Shown: positions 50,638-60,157, counted from the first letter of the stretch. The stretch: 64,000 nt of DNA from Planctomycetota bacterium (GCA_018242605.1 JAFEBP010000023.1:1-64000); one strand, 5' to 3'. Notes: generated by a model from the letters alone, not told the origin. Program-made: numbers and translations.

Positions 50638-52818
50638 ATGACCTGGCTCACCCCCGTCCTGGGCGCCATCGCCGCGACGATCGCGGTGCCGCTGCTCATC
50701 ATCCTGTACTTCCTCAAACTCCGCCGCCGCGACGTGGAGGTCTCTTCCACGTTCCTGTGGAAGAAGGCGATCCAGGACCTGCAGGCCAACGCGCCGTTCC
50801 AGCGTCTGCGCCGCAACCTGCTCCTGTTCCTCCAGTTGCTCGTGCTCGCCGGCGTCTGCATCGCCCTCGCGCAGCCGCAGATCAAGGGCCAAGCCGTGGT
50901 GGGCAGCCGCCACGTGCTCCTGATCGACCGCTCCGGGAGCATGACCGCCACCGACGGTGCCGAGACCGGCACGCCCATGACCCGCCTCGACGCCGCCAAG
51001 CAGCAGGCCGTCGCGTTCGTTGAATCGCTCCGCGAGGGCGGCATCCTCTCCGGCAAGGACTCCTCCGACGAGGCGATGGTGATCACCTTCGACACCGCCG
51101 CGGAAGTCCGCCAGCAGTTCACCAGCGACAAGGCCTCCCTCCGCGCCGCGATCAACGCCATCCAGCCCACCGAGGGCCCCACGCGCATCGAAGAGGCCAT
51201 CCGGCTGGCCAACGCCCACAAGCCCAAGCGCATCGTCGAGGGCAACACCATCGAGGGCCTCACCGCCGGCCCGCCGATGACGATCCACGTCTATTCCGAC
51301 GGCCGCGTACCCGACGCCGACAAGGCCAAGCCCAGCCCCGAGGACAAGCTCGAGTTCCACCGCGTCGGCAAGCCCGACGCCAGGAACATCGGCATCGTCG
51401 GCCTCCGCGCCGCCCGCGAGTACGACAACCCCGCCAAGCTCACCGTCTACGTCTCCCTCCAGAACAACCAGTCGCAGGCCCGCCAGGCCGATGTCGAGCT
51501 GCTCATCAACGGCACCACCGCCGCCATCAAGACCGCCACGTTCGCCGCCGCCACCAACGAGGGGCCCCGTCTGAGCGCCCCCGAAGCCGCACGCACCGCC
51601 GCCCGCGAGGCCGAAGCCGCGGACGTCGCGAACACGAACGCCAAAAACCTCACCCCCGCCGCGAACGCTCTGCGCCCCGGCCTGGGCGGCGTGGTCTTCC
51701 AGTTGGAGCAGCCCGAGGGCGCGACGATCCAGGTGCGCCTGCGCCAGCCCGGCATGGGCACGCCCCCGGAAGATGACGCCCTCGCCCTGGACGATCGCGC
51801 GTTCCTGGTGATCCCTCCCGCCAAGAAGCTGGCCATCGCCGTCGTCTCCGGCGAACGCGACTCCTGGCTCGACCTGGCGCTCTCCGGCCTGCCCCTCTCT
51901 CGCCTCATCAAGATCGATCCGCCCCGCTTCCAGGAGTTCGTCGACCAGGGCAAGCTCGGCGAGTTCGACGTCATCGTGCTCGAGAACTGGCTCCCGCCCA
52001 AGGGGCCCGACGGCAAGCCCCAGGACCTCCCCCCCGGCAGCTACCTCGTCTTCGGCGGCGTCCCCGAGAAGGGCCTGGGCCTCAAGGACGACGGCGTCCT
52101 CGGAAACGCCGGCATCCTCGACTGGTCGCGCGACCACCCCGTGCTCCGCAACCTGATGCTCGACAAGCTGCGCATCTCCGAATCCCGTAAGGCCGAACTC
52201 CTTCCCGGCAGCAGCGCGGTGGTGCTCGCCTCCAGCCAGTTGGGCCCCGCCATCATCGAGGCCACCGCCCCCGGCGTCCACGCCGTCATCGTGCCCTTCA
52301 AGCTCGATAAGTCCACCTGGCCGTTCGATACCAGCTTCGTCATCTTCACCTCCGCGGCGATCCAGTACCTGGGCGAAGATGTCGGCGCCGGCTCCACCAT
52401 CAAGGATGTCCAGCCCGGTTCGGTCATCAGCGACCGCCTGCCCGTCGGCGCCGACGACATCACCGTGAAACTCCCCACCGGCGAATCCCAGAAACTGCTG
52501 CCGGCCAGCGACGGCCGGGTCACCTTCGGCCCGCTCGTCTCTACAGGCATCTACGAACTCTCCTGGACAGGCCCCGCCGGGCCCACCGACCGCAAGGAAG
52601 GCGCCACCGCCAAGCGCGGATACGCCGCCAACCTCTCCGATCCGCAGGAATCCGACATCGCCGCCGCGGACAAGCTCAGCACCGCTTCCACCGAAGCCGC
52701 GGCGTCTCTCAACGCCTCCGCCGCCGCCGACAAACGCCTCTGGCCCTGGCTCCTCCTGGCCGCCCTCGGTATCGTCATGCTGGAATGGTTCGTGTACAAC
52801 CGAAAGGTGTACCTCTAG
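50638..52818 (+). CDS. BatA-like VWA membrane protein
   Basis: 726-residue membrane protein. The N-terminus MTWLTPVLGAIAATIAVPLL is the BatA-type membrane helix, followed by PFQRLRRNLLLFLQLLVLAGVCIALAQPQ (second helix), a VWA domain with LLIDRSGSMTATDG (MIDAS, about residue 100), a CARDB-like beta domain (about 265-310), another region with DDRAFLVIPPAKKLAIAVVSGE, and a C-terminal membrane helix (LWPWLLLAALGIVMLEWFVYN) with a short basic tail. About 80 bp separate it from the DUF58 gene; this gap has no convincing gene. Confidence 0.93.
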   Translation: MTWLTPVLGAIAATIAVPLLIILYFLKLRRRDVEVSSTFLWKKAIQDLQANAPFQRLRRNLLLFLQLLVLAGVCIALAQPQIKGQAVVGSRHVLLIDRSGSMTATDGAETGTPMTRLDAAKQQAVAFVESLREGGILSGKDSSDEAMVITFDTAAEVRQQFTSDKASLRAAINAIQPTEGPTRIEEAIRLANAHKPKRIVEGNTIEGLTAGPPMTIHVYSDGRVPDADKAKPSPEDKLEFHRVGKPDARNIGIVGLRAAREYDNPAKLTVYVSLQNNQSQARQADVELLINGTTAAIKTATFAAATNEGPRLSAPEAARTAAREAEAADVANTNAKNLTPAANALRPGLGGVVFQLEQPEGATIQVRLRQPGMGTPPEDDALALDDRAFLVIPPAKKLAIAVVSGERDSWLDLALSGLPLSRLIKIDPPRFQEFVDQGKLGEFDVIVLENWLPPKGPDGKPQDLPPGSYLVFGGVPEKGLGLKDDGVLGNAGILDWSRDHPVLRNLMLDKLRISESRKAELLPGSSAVVLASSQLGPAIIEATAPGVHAVIVPFKLDKSTWPFDTSFVIFTSAAIQYLGEDVGAGSTIKDVQPGSVISDRLPVGADDITVKLPTGESQKLLPASDGRVTFGPLVSTGIYELSWTGPAGPTDRKEGATAKRGYAANLSDPQESDIAAADKLSTASTEAAASLNASAAADKRLWPWLLLAALGIVMLEWFVYNRKVYL

Positions 52819-52856
52819 TCCCAGCACCCGGCGCCGCGGCCGCGAAACTCCCCGTC

Positions 52857-55145
52857 ATGCTCCGCCGCCTCGCCCTTCAACCTCTCCTGCCCTTCGCCAC
52901 CCTGCGCCGGACGCCGGCCTGCTCCGCCGCGCTGCTGTCGCTGTTCCTCTCCGCCGCGCACGCCCAGCCCCGCAGCCAAAAGAAAGACTCGCCCGTCGAC
53001 ATCACGCAGGTGGATTGGGGCTGGCGCGGCGTGATGCCCGCCGACCACTTCGCGCCCGTGCGCGTCTGGCTCCGCAGCGCCGGCACCTCCTTCGCCGGCC
53101 AACTCGCCATCGAATACAAGCAGGACGGCACCCAACCCGCCCGCTACAGCGTCCCCTTCGCCACCACGCCCGGCGTCGCCGTTCCGTTCGAACTCGCCGC
53201 GTGCCTCCCGCCGTACTGCGAAACGATCAAGATCACCGCGCAGGACGCCAACGGCGACGGGCAGGTCGTCGTGTTCTCCAACACCGGTAACTCCGAGGAG
53301 AACTCGCTCCCCACGGTCGACACCACGCGATCCACCATGCTGATCCTGGGCTGCGAGTCGTCCAAGATCGCGTTCAAGAACCTCACCCAGATCAAACCCA
53401 CGGCGGACGGCGCCGCGCCCGACTCTGGCCTCGTAGGCCCCCCGCCCATTCCCGTGCCCCCCGCGCCCGGGCGCATCGGCGTGTCGACGGTCAGCGAGAC
53501 GCCCGTCACGATCGACGCCATCTGGGAAGGCGCCGCGTCCGCCATCCTGTTGCCCGCCGAAGCGCCCCGCCAATGGATGGCGTACGAAAGCGCCGCCGTC
53601 GTCGTCGCCGATCTTGACTCGCTCAGCGCGCTCGAGCCCCGCGCGATGTCCGCGCTCAACACCTGGGTCCGCTCGGGCGGACGCCTGGTCATCCTCGCCT
53701 ACACCGCCGGGCCACGGTGGACGGCCGTCTTCACCGACTTGCCCATCCCGCTCTCGCTGGACGATCAGACCCGCTTGACCCCGCACGCCGAACTGCGCAC
53801 GCTCGCCTCCGGGGCCGCCGAGCCGGCGTACCAACTCCCCGCCCGCGGCATCGCCCTCACCGACGCCGGTCGCGCCGATGGTTGGACCACCCTCTGGCCC
53901 ACCGAAACCCCCGACCGTGCGCTCCTGGCCTACGGCCCCTGCGGGCTGGGCATGGTCGCCGTCCTGGGCTGCGATCCCCAGCGCCTGCCCCGCACACTCT
54001 CCGACGAACCCACCCGCGAACTGTGGCGCACGGCGATCAACACCGTCGCGCCGATGAGCGCGATCACATCACCGGAAAATCAGTTCTACTACAACTACGG
54101 CCGCAGCCGCGTCTCGCTGGGCCGATCCTCCGCGGTCGCCCTCACGACCGCGCTCGACGCCGTCGCCGGCGCGCCCCCGCTGGGGTACGGCGCGTTCGTG
54201 CTCATTGGCGGCGCCCTCGCGCTGCTCGCCGGGTTGATCGGCCCGTTCGACGGCCTGGTGCTCCGCCGCCGCCTGGGATCGCGCACCTTCGTCACCGCCA
54301 TCGGGTGGATAGGCGCCGCCGCCGGCGCCGCGATGGTGGGGCCCTCCCTCATGCGCTCCGGAGAGACCTACCTCCGCCGCGTGCTGCTCACCGACACCAT
54401 CTGCAACGAGCAGGGCACGCCGCTCCTCTCGGCCTCCACCGGCGTCACCGGGGTGTTCGGCGGCAAGCCCGCCAACCCCGCCATCCAGGGCGCAGCGCCC
54501 GGCTCCTGGTGGCGCGGCGTCGCCGCCGTCAACATGTACTCCGGCGCCGGCCGCACTTTCGCGGCCCTCAACACCCCCATCCGCACCGCCCGCGATTCCG
54601 ATTCCCTCCGCGAAGCGATCCCCGACCGCGTCAGCCAGGGCCAGTGGACCTTCCGCACCGTGATGAACGACGACCCCGCGCTCCCCGACACATCGCAGAT
54701 CGGCGCCCGCGTGCGCCGCGATGCCGATGGCAAGTTCTCCGTGCGGCTCCTGAACGTCCCGCCCATGGCCTTCATCGAGCACGCCGAGATGCTGGTGGGC
54801 AAAACGTGGTACGCCCTCAACTTCCCCGACGGCCCCACCGACACCACGCGCGAGGGCCTCACCGGCGAAACCATGACCGAGCCGCGCCAGATGAAAGGCC
54901 AGTCCGAACCGTTGTGGGACGGGAGCGGGACGCCCCAGATCGCGGCCCAACTTTCGCGCGATTTCGTCGGCGCCCGCGAGCGCACCGCCTCCCTCGACCG
55001 ACGAGCCCTGGAAGGGGCACAGGTCTGCGTCACGCTCAAGACGCCCGTCTCCACCGTCTCGCTCTCGGGCCTCACCAACGTCAACACCTCCGTCACCCAC
55101 CACGTCCGCATCGCCACGCCCATCACCGGCAGCCTCACGCCATGA
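52857..55145 (+). CDS. Large membrane protein of the envelope operon
   Basis: 762-residue protein. Signal peptide ending near FLSAAHA; a beta-rich extracytoplasmic domain, then a GATase-like segment (AVVVADLDSLSALEPRAM.. ALNTWVRSGGRLVILAY, about 260-300), two membrane helices (about 455-475 and 485-505, YGAFVLIGGALALLAGLI and FVTAIGWIGAAAGAAMVG), and a C-terminal extracytoplasmic domain. The same segment order is seen in planctomycete Bat-locus proteins. ATG 52857 leads directly into the signal peptide. Stop overlaps the next start (ATGA). Function unknown; it links the VWA half of the locus to the ABC transporter half. Confidence 0.82.
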   Translation: MLRRLALQPLLPFATLRRTPACSAALLSLFLSAAHAQPRSQKKDSPVDITQVDWGWRGVMPADHFAPVRVWLRSAGTSFAGQLAIEYKQDGTQPARYSVPFATTPGVAVPFELAACLPPYCETIKITAQDANGDGQVVVFSNTGNSEENSLPTVDTTRSTMLILGCESSKIAFKNLTQIKPTADGAAPDSGLVGPPPIPVPPAPGRIGVSTVSETPVTIDAIWEGAASAILLPAEAPRQWMAYESAAVVVADLDSLSALEPRAMSALNTWVRSGGRLVILAYTAGPRWTAVFTDLPIPLSLDDQTRLTPHAELRTLASGAAEPAYQLPARGIALTDAGRADGWTTLWPTETPDRALLAYGPCGLGMVAVLGCDPQRLPRTLSDEPTRELWRTAINTVAPMSAITSPENQFYYNYGRSRVSLGRSSAVALTTALDAVAGAPPLGYGAFVLIGGALALLAGLIGPFDGLVLRRRLGSRTFVTAIGWIGAAAGAAMVGPSLMRSGETYLRRVLLTDTICNEQGTPLLSASTGVTGVFGGKPANPAIQGAAPGSWWRGVAAVNMYSGAGRTFAALNTPIRTARDSDSLREAIPDRVSQGQWTFRTVMNDDPALPDTSQIGARVRRDADGKFSVRLLNVPPMAFIEHAEMLVGKTWYALNFPDGPTDTTREGLTGETMTEPRQMKGQSEPLWDGSGTPQIAAQLSRDFVGARERTASLDRRALEGAQVCVTLKTPVSTVSLSGLTNVNTSVTHHVRIATPITGSLTP

Positions 55146-56089
55146 TCGAAACCCGCAACCTGACCAAGCGATACGGCACCCTCACCGCGCTCGACGGGCT
55201 GACGCTCGACATCGGCCCCGGCCAGGTCTTCGGCTTCATCGGCCCCAACGGCGCCGGCAAGAGCACCACCATGAAGATCCTCGCGTGCCTCATGCGCGCC
55301 GACGCCGGCTCGGCCAGCGTCTGCGGGCTGGACGTGAGCAGGCACGGCGACGACATCCGCCGCGTCATCGGCTACATGCCCGACTTCCTGGGCGTCTACG
55401 ACGACCTCACCGTCGACGAGTACCTCCAGTTCTTCGCCTCCGCCTTCGCCATCCCCCGCGCCAAGCGCCGCTCCGTCGTCGATCAGGTCCTCCAGCTCAC
55501 CGACCTCACCGAGAAACGCCACGCCCTGGTCGACAGCCTCTCCCGCGGCATGCAGCAGCGCCTGGGCGTCGCCCGCGTCCTCATCCACGATCCCAAGGTC
55601 CTCCTGCTCGACGAGCCCGCCAGCGGCCTGGACCCCCGCGCCCGCATCGAGATGCGCGAACTGCTCCTGGAACTGGGCCGCATGGGCAAGGTCCTCATGG
55701 TCAGCAGCCACATCCTGAGCGAACTCGCAGAGATGTGCACCAGCATCGGCATCATCGAACGCGGCAAGCTCCTCTACGCCGGCACCATCGAGGACGCGTA
55801 CCAGCGTACCAAGGCCCTCGCCGGCGGCGGCGAATCCATCAAGGTCCTGCTCGAAGAGGGCAGCGCGCCCCCCGAGTTGCTCATCCCCGCCATCTCGCGC
55901 CACAGCCTCGTCACCAACGCCTCCGCCGAAGGGCCCCTGGCCCTCACCATCCGCACCACCGGCCACCCCGGCCACAACGATCTCATCCGCACCCTCATCG
56001 ACGCCGGCGCCCGCATCAACTCCTTCCAGCCCATGGAGATCAAACTGGAAGACGCCTTCCTGCGGCTCACCACGGGGGCCCTGCAGTGA
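55142..56089 (+). CDS. ABC transporter ATP-binding protein (ABC-2 type)
   Basis: 315-residue ATPase. Walker A GPNGAGKST, Q-loop GYMPDFLGVYDDLTVDEYL, signature LSRGMQQRLGVARVL, Walker B KVLLLDEPASGLDPRA, switch His SSHILSEL. The signature LSRGM deviates from LSGGQ, as in CcmA/Gld-type ATPases. ATG overlaps the upstream stop; the permease overlaps downstream by four bases (GTGA). Together they form an exporter coupled to the VWA/MoxR genes. Confidence 0.95.
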   Translation: MIETRNLTKRYGTLTALDGLTLDIGPGQVFGFIGPNGAGKSTTMKILACLMRADAGSASVCGLDVSRHGDDIRRVIGYMPDFLGVYDDLTVDEYLQFFASAFAIPRAKRRSVVDQVLQLTDLTEKRHALVDSLSRGMQQRLGVARVLIHDPKVLLLDEPASGLDPRARIEMRELLLELGRMGKVLMVSSHILSELAEMCTSIGIIERGKLLYAGTIEDAYQRTKALAGGGESIKVLLEEGSAPPELLIPAISRHSLVTNASAEGPLALTIRTTGHPGHNDLIRTLIDAGARINSFQPMEIKLEDAFLRLTTGALQ

Positions 56090-57969
56090 GCAACCCCGCG
56101 ACCATCGTCAAGCGACGGTCCATCGCGCAGCGCATCGCCTCCGCGCTCCACCCGCGCACCATCCTCTGGGCCATCCCCGGCCCGGTCTTCGCCAAGGAAG
56201 CCAACGTCCTGGGTCGCAAGGCCTCCACCTACTGGGTCCGCGGCGGCTACGCCTTGCTGCTGCTGGGCCTGGTCTCCATCGTCTTCCTGGGCACCTACCT
56301 CGACACCTCCCAGGGAACCGACGCCGAACGCCTCCAGCGCTTCCAGGCCATCGCCCCCGCCATCACCGCCTCCATCTCCTGGTTCCAGTTCATCATGCTC
56401 TTCCTGTGCGCCGCCGCCATGTGCTCCGGCGCCATCTGCGAGGAACAACGCAAGGGCTCCCTGGCCGCCCTCATGACCACGCCCCTGCGCGCCTGGCAGA
56501 TCCTGCTGGGCAAGATCTGCGGCGCGTTCGCGCAGCTCCTCATCCTCGTCCTCATCCCCGTCCCCCTGCTGCTGGCCCTGCGCGTCTTCGGCGGTGTCAA
56601 TGCCGAGGCCGTCGCCGCCACCCTCGCGCTCACCTTCTCCACCGCGCTCCTCGCCGCCGTCCTCGCGGCGTGGCACTCCATGCACGTCAAGCGCGCCGCC
56701 GTCGCCATGCTTGCCGCGCTCGCCTCCCTGGCCGTCATCCAGTTCGGCCCGGCGCTGGCCTACGCCATCCTCCGCGGCTACGGGTTCGTGCCGCCCAACG
56801 CCGTCTGGTTCGCCTTCTTCTCAACCCCCATCGGCATGGTGGGCACCACCGTCGATTTCATCATGGGCGCCGGCGGCACCCCCTTCCCCACCCGCTTCGC
56901 CGTGCAGACCAGCTCCATCTACACCCTCGCCTGGTCCGCCGCGATCTTCATCATCGCCTCGCTCCAACTCCGCCGCCTACTCCGCAAACAATCCAGCGGC
57001 GACGCCCGCTCCGTCGCTGCCCCCGCCGCCCAAACCAGCACCCCGACCGACGCGCCCGCCGACACTCCCCAGCCCGCCCAACCGAAGAAAAAACGCCACG
57101 CCCGGGCCGCGACCGGAACCAGCCGCGACGTCTCCGACACGCCCGTCCTCTGGCGCGAGACCCGTCAATCGGCGTTCCGCAGCCGCCGGGCCTTTTACAG
57201 CGCCTGGCTCGGCATCATCGGCATCTTCGCGTTCCTGTACCTCAAGGTCGGTTTCGACGAGCGCGACCTCTACCCCAGCGTCTCGGTCATCACCACCATC
57301 CTCTGCATCGCCGCCGCCGCGGTCGCCACCACCTCCGCCATCAACGGCGAGAAGGAAGCCCGCACCTTCGACGTGCTCCTCTCTACGCCCCTCTCCACGC
57401 GGACCATCATCTGGGGCAAGTTCGTGGGCGCGCTCAAGAAGCAGTGGTTCCTCCCCCTCATCCTCCTGCTGCACACCGTCCTGGGCGGCATCATCCCGGG
57501 CAACCTCGCACTGATCACGCCGCTGCACACCGCCATGATCCTGCTGCCCCCGATGATCTTCCTCACCGCCACCGGCCTGCTCGTCAGCAGCATCTTCAGC
57601 AAGTCCACCGTCGCGGCGGTCGTCAACTTCGGGTTCGCCGTGGGCCTCTGGGCGCTGACCCCCCTGTTCGCCACCATCCTCATCGAACTCCTCCTCGGCG
57701 GCAGGACCGACGAGATCATCTCCGTGCTCTTGCTGATGAACCCCGTGGGCATGATGGTGGTCGCCACCATGGGCGGGCACATCGGCGCATTTTCGCGCGA
57801 CTACCAGGTCTTCGACCTGGGCAGCACCGACGCCCTGGGCTTCACCCTCATCGCAGCGTGCTACGCCGGCGTGTTCGCGATCGCCACGCACCTCACCCTC
57901 CGCCTGGCCGCCTCGCGCCTCGCCGCGGCGAGCGCCCGCACCACCACCTCCGCCCCGCGCGCCGCCTGA
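56086..57969 (+). CDS. Fused ABC-2 type permease (two membrane halves)
   Basis: 627-residue permease, about twice the usual size. Half 1 (about 40-300) has six hydrophobic segments, with EEQRKGSLAALMTTPLRAW as the conserved permease loop. A charged Ala/Pro/Lys-rich linker of about 60 residues (with PKKKRHARAATG) follows. Half 2 (about 365-610) has another six segments and a matching loop, GEKEARTFDVLLSTPLSTR. Both loops have the same spacing and the pattern E..R..L..LL.TPL. Thus one chain supplies both membrane halves for the single ATPase. GTG start at 56086 overlaps the ATPase stop. Confidence 0.9.
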   Translation: MSNPATIVKRRSIAQRIASALHPRTILWAIPGPVFAKEANVLGRKASTYWVRGGYALLLLGLVSIVFLGTYLDTSQGTDAERLQRFQAIAPAITASISWFQFIMLFLCAAAMCSGAICEEQRKGSLAALMTTPLRAWQILLGKICGAFAQLLILVLIPVPLLLALRVFGGVNAEAVAATLALTFSTALLAAVLAAWHSMHVKRAAVAMLAALASLAVIQFGPALAYAILRGYGFVPPNAVWFAFFSTPIGMVGTTVDFIMGAGGTPFPTRFAVQTSSIYTLAWSAAIFIIASLQLRRLLRKQSSGDARSVAAPAAQTSTPTDAPADTPQPAQPKKKRHARAATGTSRDVSDTPVLWRETRQSAFRSRRAFYSAWLGIIGIFAFLYLKVGFDERDLYPSVSVITTILCIAAAAVATTSAINGEKEARTFDVLLSTPLSTRTIIWGKFVGALKKQWFLPLILLLHTVLGGIIPGNLALITPLHTAMILLPPMIFLTATGLLVSSIFSKSTVAAVVNFGFAVGLWALTPLFATILIELLLGGRTDEIISVLLLMNPVGMMVVATMGGHIGAFSRDYQVFDLGSTDALGFTLIAACYAGVFAIATHLTLRLAASRLAAASARTTTSAPRAA

Positions 57970-57987
57970 TCTTCGCGACCCGCCCGT

Positions 57988-58022
57988 AAAAAAAGAACGG
58001 GCCGCGCTCCGTGCGCGGCCCG
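57988..58022 (-). terminator. Rho-independent terminator of efp
   Basis: Read on the minus strand: a 10 bp stem (CGGGCCGCGC / GCGCGGCCCG, 57998-58022) with a five-base loop, followed by TTC and seven T (plus-strand A run at 57988-57994). It lies 39 bp after the efp stop. It may also slow transcription from the operon on the plus strand. Confidence 0.9.
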
Positions 58023-58061
58023 CTTGTATGTGTTGCCGTCCTCACGCCTTGCGGCGTCGCA

Positions 58062-58616
58062 TCACGCCCGGGACTGGTACGACCCGTCCGCCGTCGACAC
58101 CCGCAGCGTCTCGCCCTGCTTGATGAACGCCGGAACCCGGACCATCAGGCCCGTCTCCATCGTCGCGTCCTTGGTCTGGTTCGTCACCGTCGCGCCCTTC
58201 ACTTCCGGCGGGCAGTCCTTCACGGTCAGCTCCACGCTGCTGGGCATTTCCAGCGTCACGGCGTTGCCGTCGTAGAACAGCACCGTCACGTCCGTGTTGG
58301 GACGCAGGTACTTGAGCGCATCGCCCAGGATGTCCGGGTGGATCACCACCTGGTCGTACGTCTCCTTGTCCATGAACGTGGCGCCGGTGTTGTCGCTGTA
58401 CAGGTACTCCATCGGGCGACGGTCCAGGTCGATCACGTCCACTTCATCGCCCGAGCCCAGGCGACGCTCGATCGTCTTGCCCTGGATCACATCGCGGATC
58501 TTGATCTGGATGAACGCCCGCAGGTTGCCCGGCGTGCGGTGCTCGAAGTTCGTGATGATGTACAGCTTGCCGTCAATCTTGCAGCCAAGGCCGGGACGAA
58601 GATCGGTCGCTTTCAT
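58062..58616 (-). CDS. efp: Translation elongation factor P
   Basis: 184-residue elongation factor P, which relieves ribosome stalling at proline stretches. The three-domain fold and length match the family: KATDLRPGLGCKIDGKLYII, DVIDLDRRPMEYLYSDN, VELTVKDCPPEVKGATVT, ending GETLRVSTADGSY. The loop that inserts into the peptidyl-transfer centre reads HRTPGNLRAF, so the position usually occupied by the modified Lys (E. coli K34) or Arg is Asn31. No EpmA, EpmB, EarP or YmfI homologue is adjacent. Start ATG 58616 directly precedes the conserved N-terminus. A terminator lies downstream. Confidence 0.95.
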   Translation of the reverse strand: MKATDLRPGLGCKIDGKLYIITNFEHRTPGNLRAFIQIKIRDVIQGKTIERRLGSGDEVDVIDLDRRPMEYLYSDNTGATFMDKETYDQVVIHPDILGDALKYLRPNTDVTVLFYDGNAVTLEMPSSVELTVKDCPPEVKGATVTNQTKDATMETGLMVRVPAFIKQGETLRVSTADGSYQSRA

Positions 58617-58836
58617 GGGTCTACACTCGGTTTCTGATAGGTGCGTGCCGGCGAAGGGCCGCCCAGGGTACAACTTCGCTCAAAATAAGGGGCTCAAAAA
58701 TGAGGGGAGGATCGTAGGCTGACCGCCTTGCCGGAAGCGCTGCCCAGCGCATTGGTCCCACGCCCGATATCGTCGGTTGAACCGGCGCCGAACCTCGACA
58801 CCGAGCACCTACCGGCACCCGATCATACACTCCGGC

Positions 58837-59085
58837 ATGGTGGCCTCCGCCATCAAGAAGCGCCTGCTCAAGGAACCGTTCGAACCCTTCCGCATCCGCA
58901 CCAGCAGCGGACATGCATACGAAGTGACCGCGCCGTTGCTGGTCGCCATGATGAAGACCAAGATCTTCATCGCCGCGCCCAACTCCGATGACTGGAGCGA
59001 ACTCTCCTACCTGCACATCACCGCGCTCGAGTCCCTCTCGAACGGCCACCACCCACCCAAGCCCCGCCGCCGCGGCCGCCGCTGA
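58837..59085 (+). CDS. Small planctomycete-type protein of unknown function
   Basis: 82-residue protein, MVASAIKKRLLKEPFEPFRI followed by RTSSGHAYEV. It resembles a widespread small planctomycete family with the pattern PFxPFRI..SSG..Y.V, an internal HITALE-type end and a basic tail (KPRRRGRR). The family is uncharacterised; I recall it from memory. The gene is divergent from efp and converges on the DUF6265-like gene with an 11 bp gap. Confidence 0.65.
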   Translation: MVASAIKKRLLKEPFEPFRIRTSSGHAYEVTAPLLVAMMKTKIFIAAPNSDDWSELSYLHITALESLSNGHHPPKPRRRGRR

Positions 59086-59096
59086 CTCACCCCCGC

Positions 59097-59720
59097 CTAC
59101 TTCTCCCGCACATACGCCGTCGAGAAGTTCTTCTCCTTCGAGTCCGGCTTGAACGCTAGTTCCTGCACCAGCTTGTCCGGCCCATCCAGGCGATACGTCA
59201 TGCTCTCGATGCCGCCGGGAATCTCCTTCTCCGGCACGAACGTCGCCGAGTTGGGGCCCGTGGACTTGAGCTTGAACACATCCGCCTCCCGGCGCTTCTC
59301 ATCGATCATCAACTTGGGGTGCATGTGCCGCAGGTACAGCGTCACCACCACCGGCCCATCCTTCACGTCCGGCTCGGCGATGATCGCCGTGTACTCGTAG
59401 AACGCCACGCCCCCGCCCTTGCGCATCTGCTGGAACGCGCCCACCATGCTGTTGCCTGCCGGCGTCATCCAGTGCTCGCGGTTGATCAGCCGTCCGTTCG
59501 GAGTCGGGAACATCCACCGCCCCGCCATGAACGCCAGCGGCTCCAGCTCCTTCACCGCCGCGGGCAGCCCCGCCTCCTTCGCCGCCGCCTCCGCCGCAGG
59601 TTGTACCGCCTTTGGCGTCGCCGCCTTGCCCTCAACCTTCTGCTCCCCCGCCGGCTGCACCGCACACCCCGCCGCGGCCAGCACCACCGCCACCCCAACA
59701 ACCTTCAGAGCGTTCATCAT
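59097..59720 (-). CDS. DUF6265-like lipoprotein
   Basis: 207-residue lipoprotein. Two adjacent ATG codons (59720 and 59717); AAGGA lies four bases before the first. The signal peptide ends in AAAGC, a lipobox. An Ala/Pro/Lys linker precedes a domain with LAFMAGRWMF, INREHWMTPAGNSMVGAFQ and FYEYTAI, the pattern of DUF6265 (beta-barrel, lipocalin-like). It may bind a small ligand. No functional link to its neighbours is visible. Confidence 0.85.
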   Translation of the reverse strand: MMNALKVVGVAVVLAAAGCAVQPAGEQKVEGKAATPKAVQPAAEAAAKEAGLPAAVKELEPLAFMAGRWMFPTPNGRLINREHWMTPAGNSMVGAFQQMRKGGGVAFYEYTAIIAEPDVKDGPVVVTLYLRHMHPKLMIDEKRREADVFKLKSTGPNSATFVPEKEIPGGIESMTYRLDGPDKLVQELAFKPDSKEKNFSTAYVREK

Positions 59721-60017
59721 GTGTTCCTTCAAGTTGATTCTCTATCGCAACGCCTTGGCACAGAGCTCCAACTGTAGCGAACCGCTGACGATTCCCCGCT
59801 CCGCAGCGATGCGCACGTCGACGGAGCATCACAGGAAACCACTGGTTAGTTCGCCCCGCCATCGCAATGACCAAAACTGAACTTGGGCTTTATTAGGGAT
59901 TCGGGCGATCCCTCGACGCGCCTTGCAAAAGGAGCGATCCACCACCGCGGCACTCCACAACCAGCGCTGATCCCTTCACGTGGCAACTCCACACACCCAC
60001 CGACGCCCCAAATTGCA

Positions 60018-60045
60018 TTGCAAACCGCGCACGATTTTCTATCAT
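60018..60045 (+). promoter_or_regulatory. Candidate promoter for the propeller gene
   Basis: TTGCAA (60018-60023), 16-base spacer, TATCAT (60040-60045). It lies about 110 bp upstream of the ATG in an AT-richer stretch. Confidence 0.35.
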
Positions 60046-60145
60046 GGAACTCTGGAATCCGTCGAGGTGGGGGGGCGCACTCCGCGCCGGCCGGTTCAAG
60101 GCCAAGGGTTCCAGGCACGCATCCCCTTTCAAACTGTGGCACGAC

Positions 60146-60151
60146 GGGAGG
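60146..60151 (+). promoter_or_regulatory. Strong Shine-Dalgarno of the propeller gene
   Basis: GGGAGG with six bases to the ATG at 60158. It fixes the start of a gene whose frame stays open to the end of the window, and distinguishes it from overlapping shadow frames. Confidence 0.8.
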
Positions 60152-60157
60152 TCAGCG

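Larger units (their letters stand above)
59721..60157. other. Intergenic region upstream of the giant propeller gene
   Basis: About 440 bp between divergent genes. It carries a candidate promoter (60018-60045) and the ribosome site of the next gene. Apparent minus-strand frames here have no ribosome site and no domain, and I regard them as chance. Confidence 0.5.
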
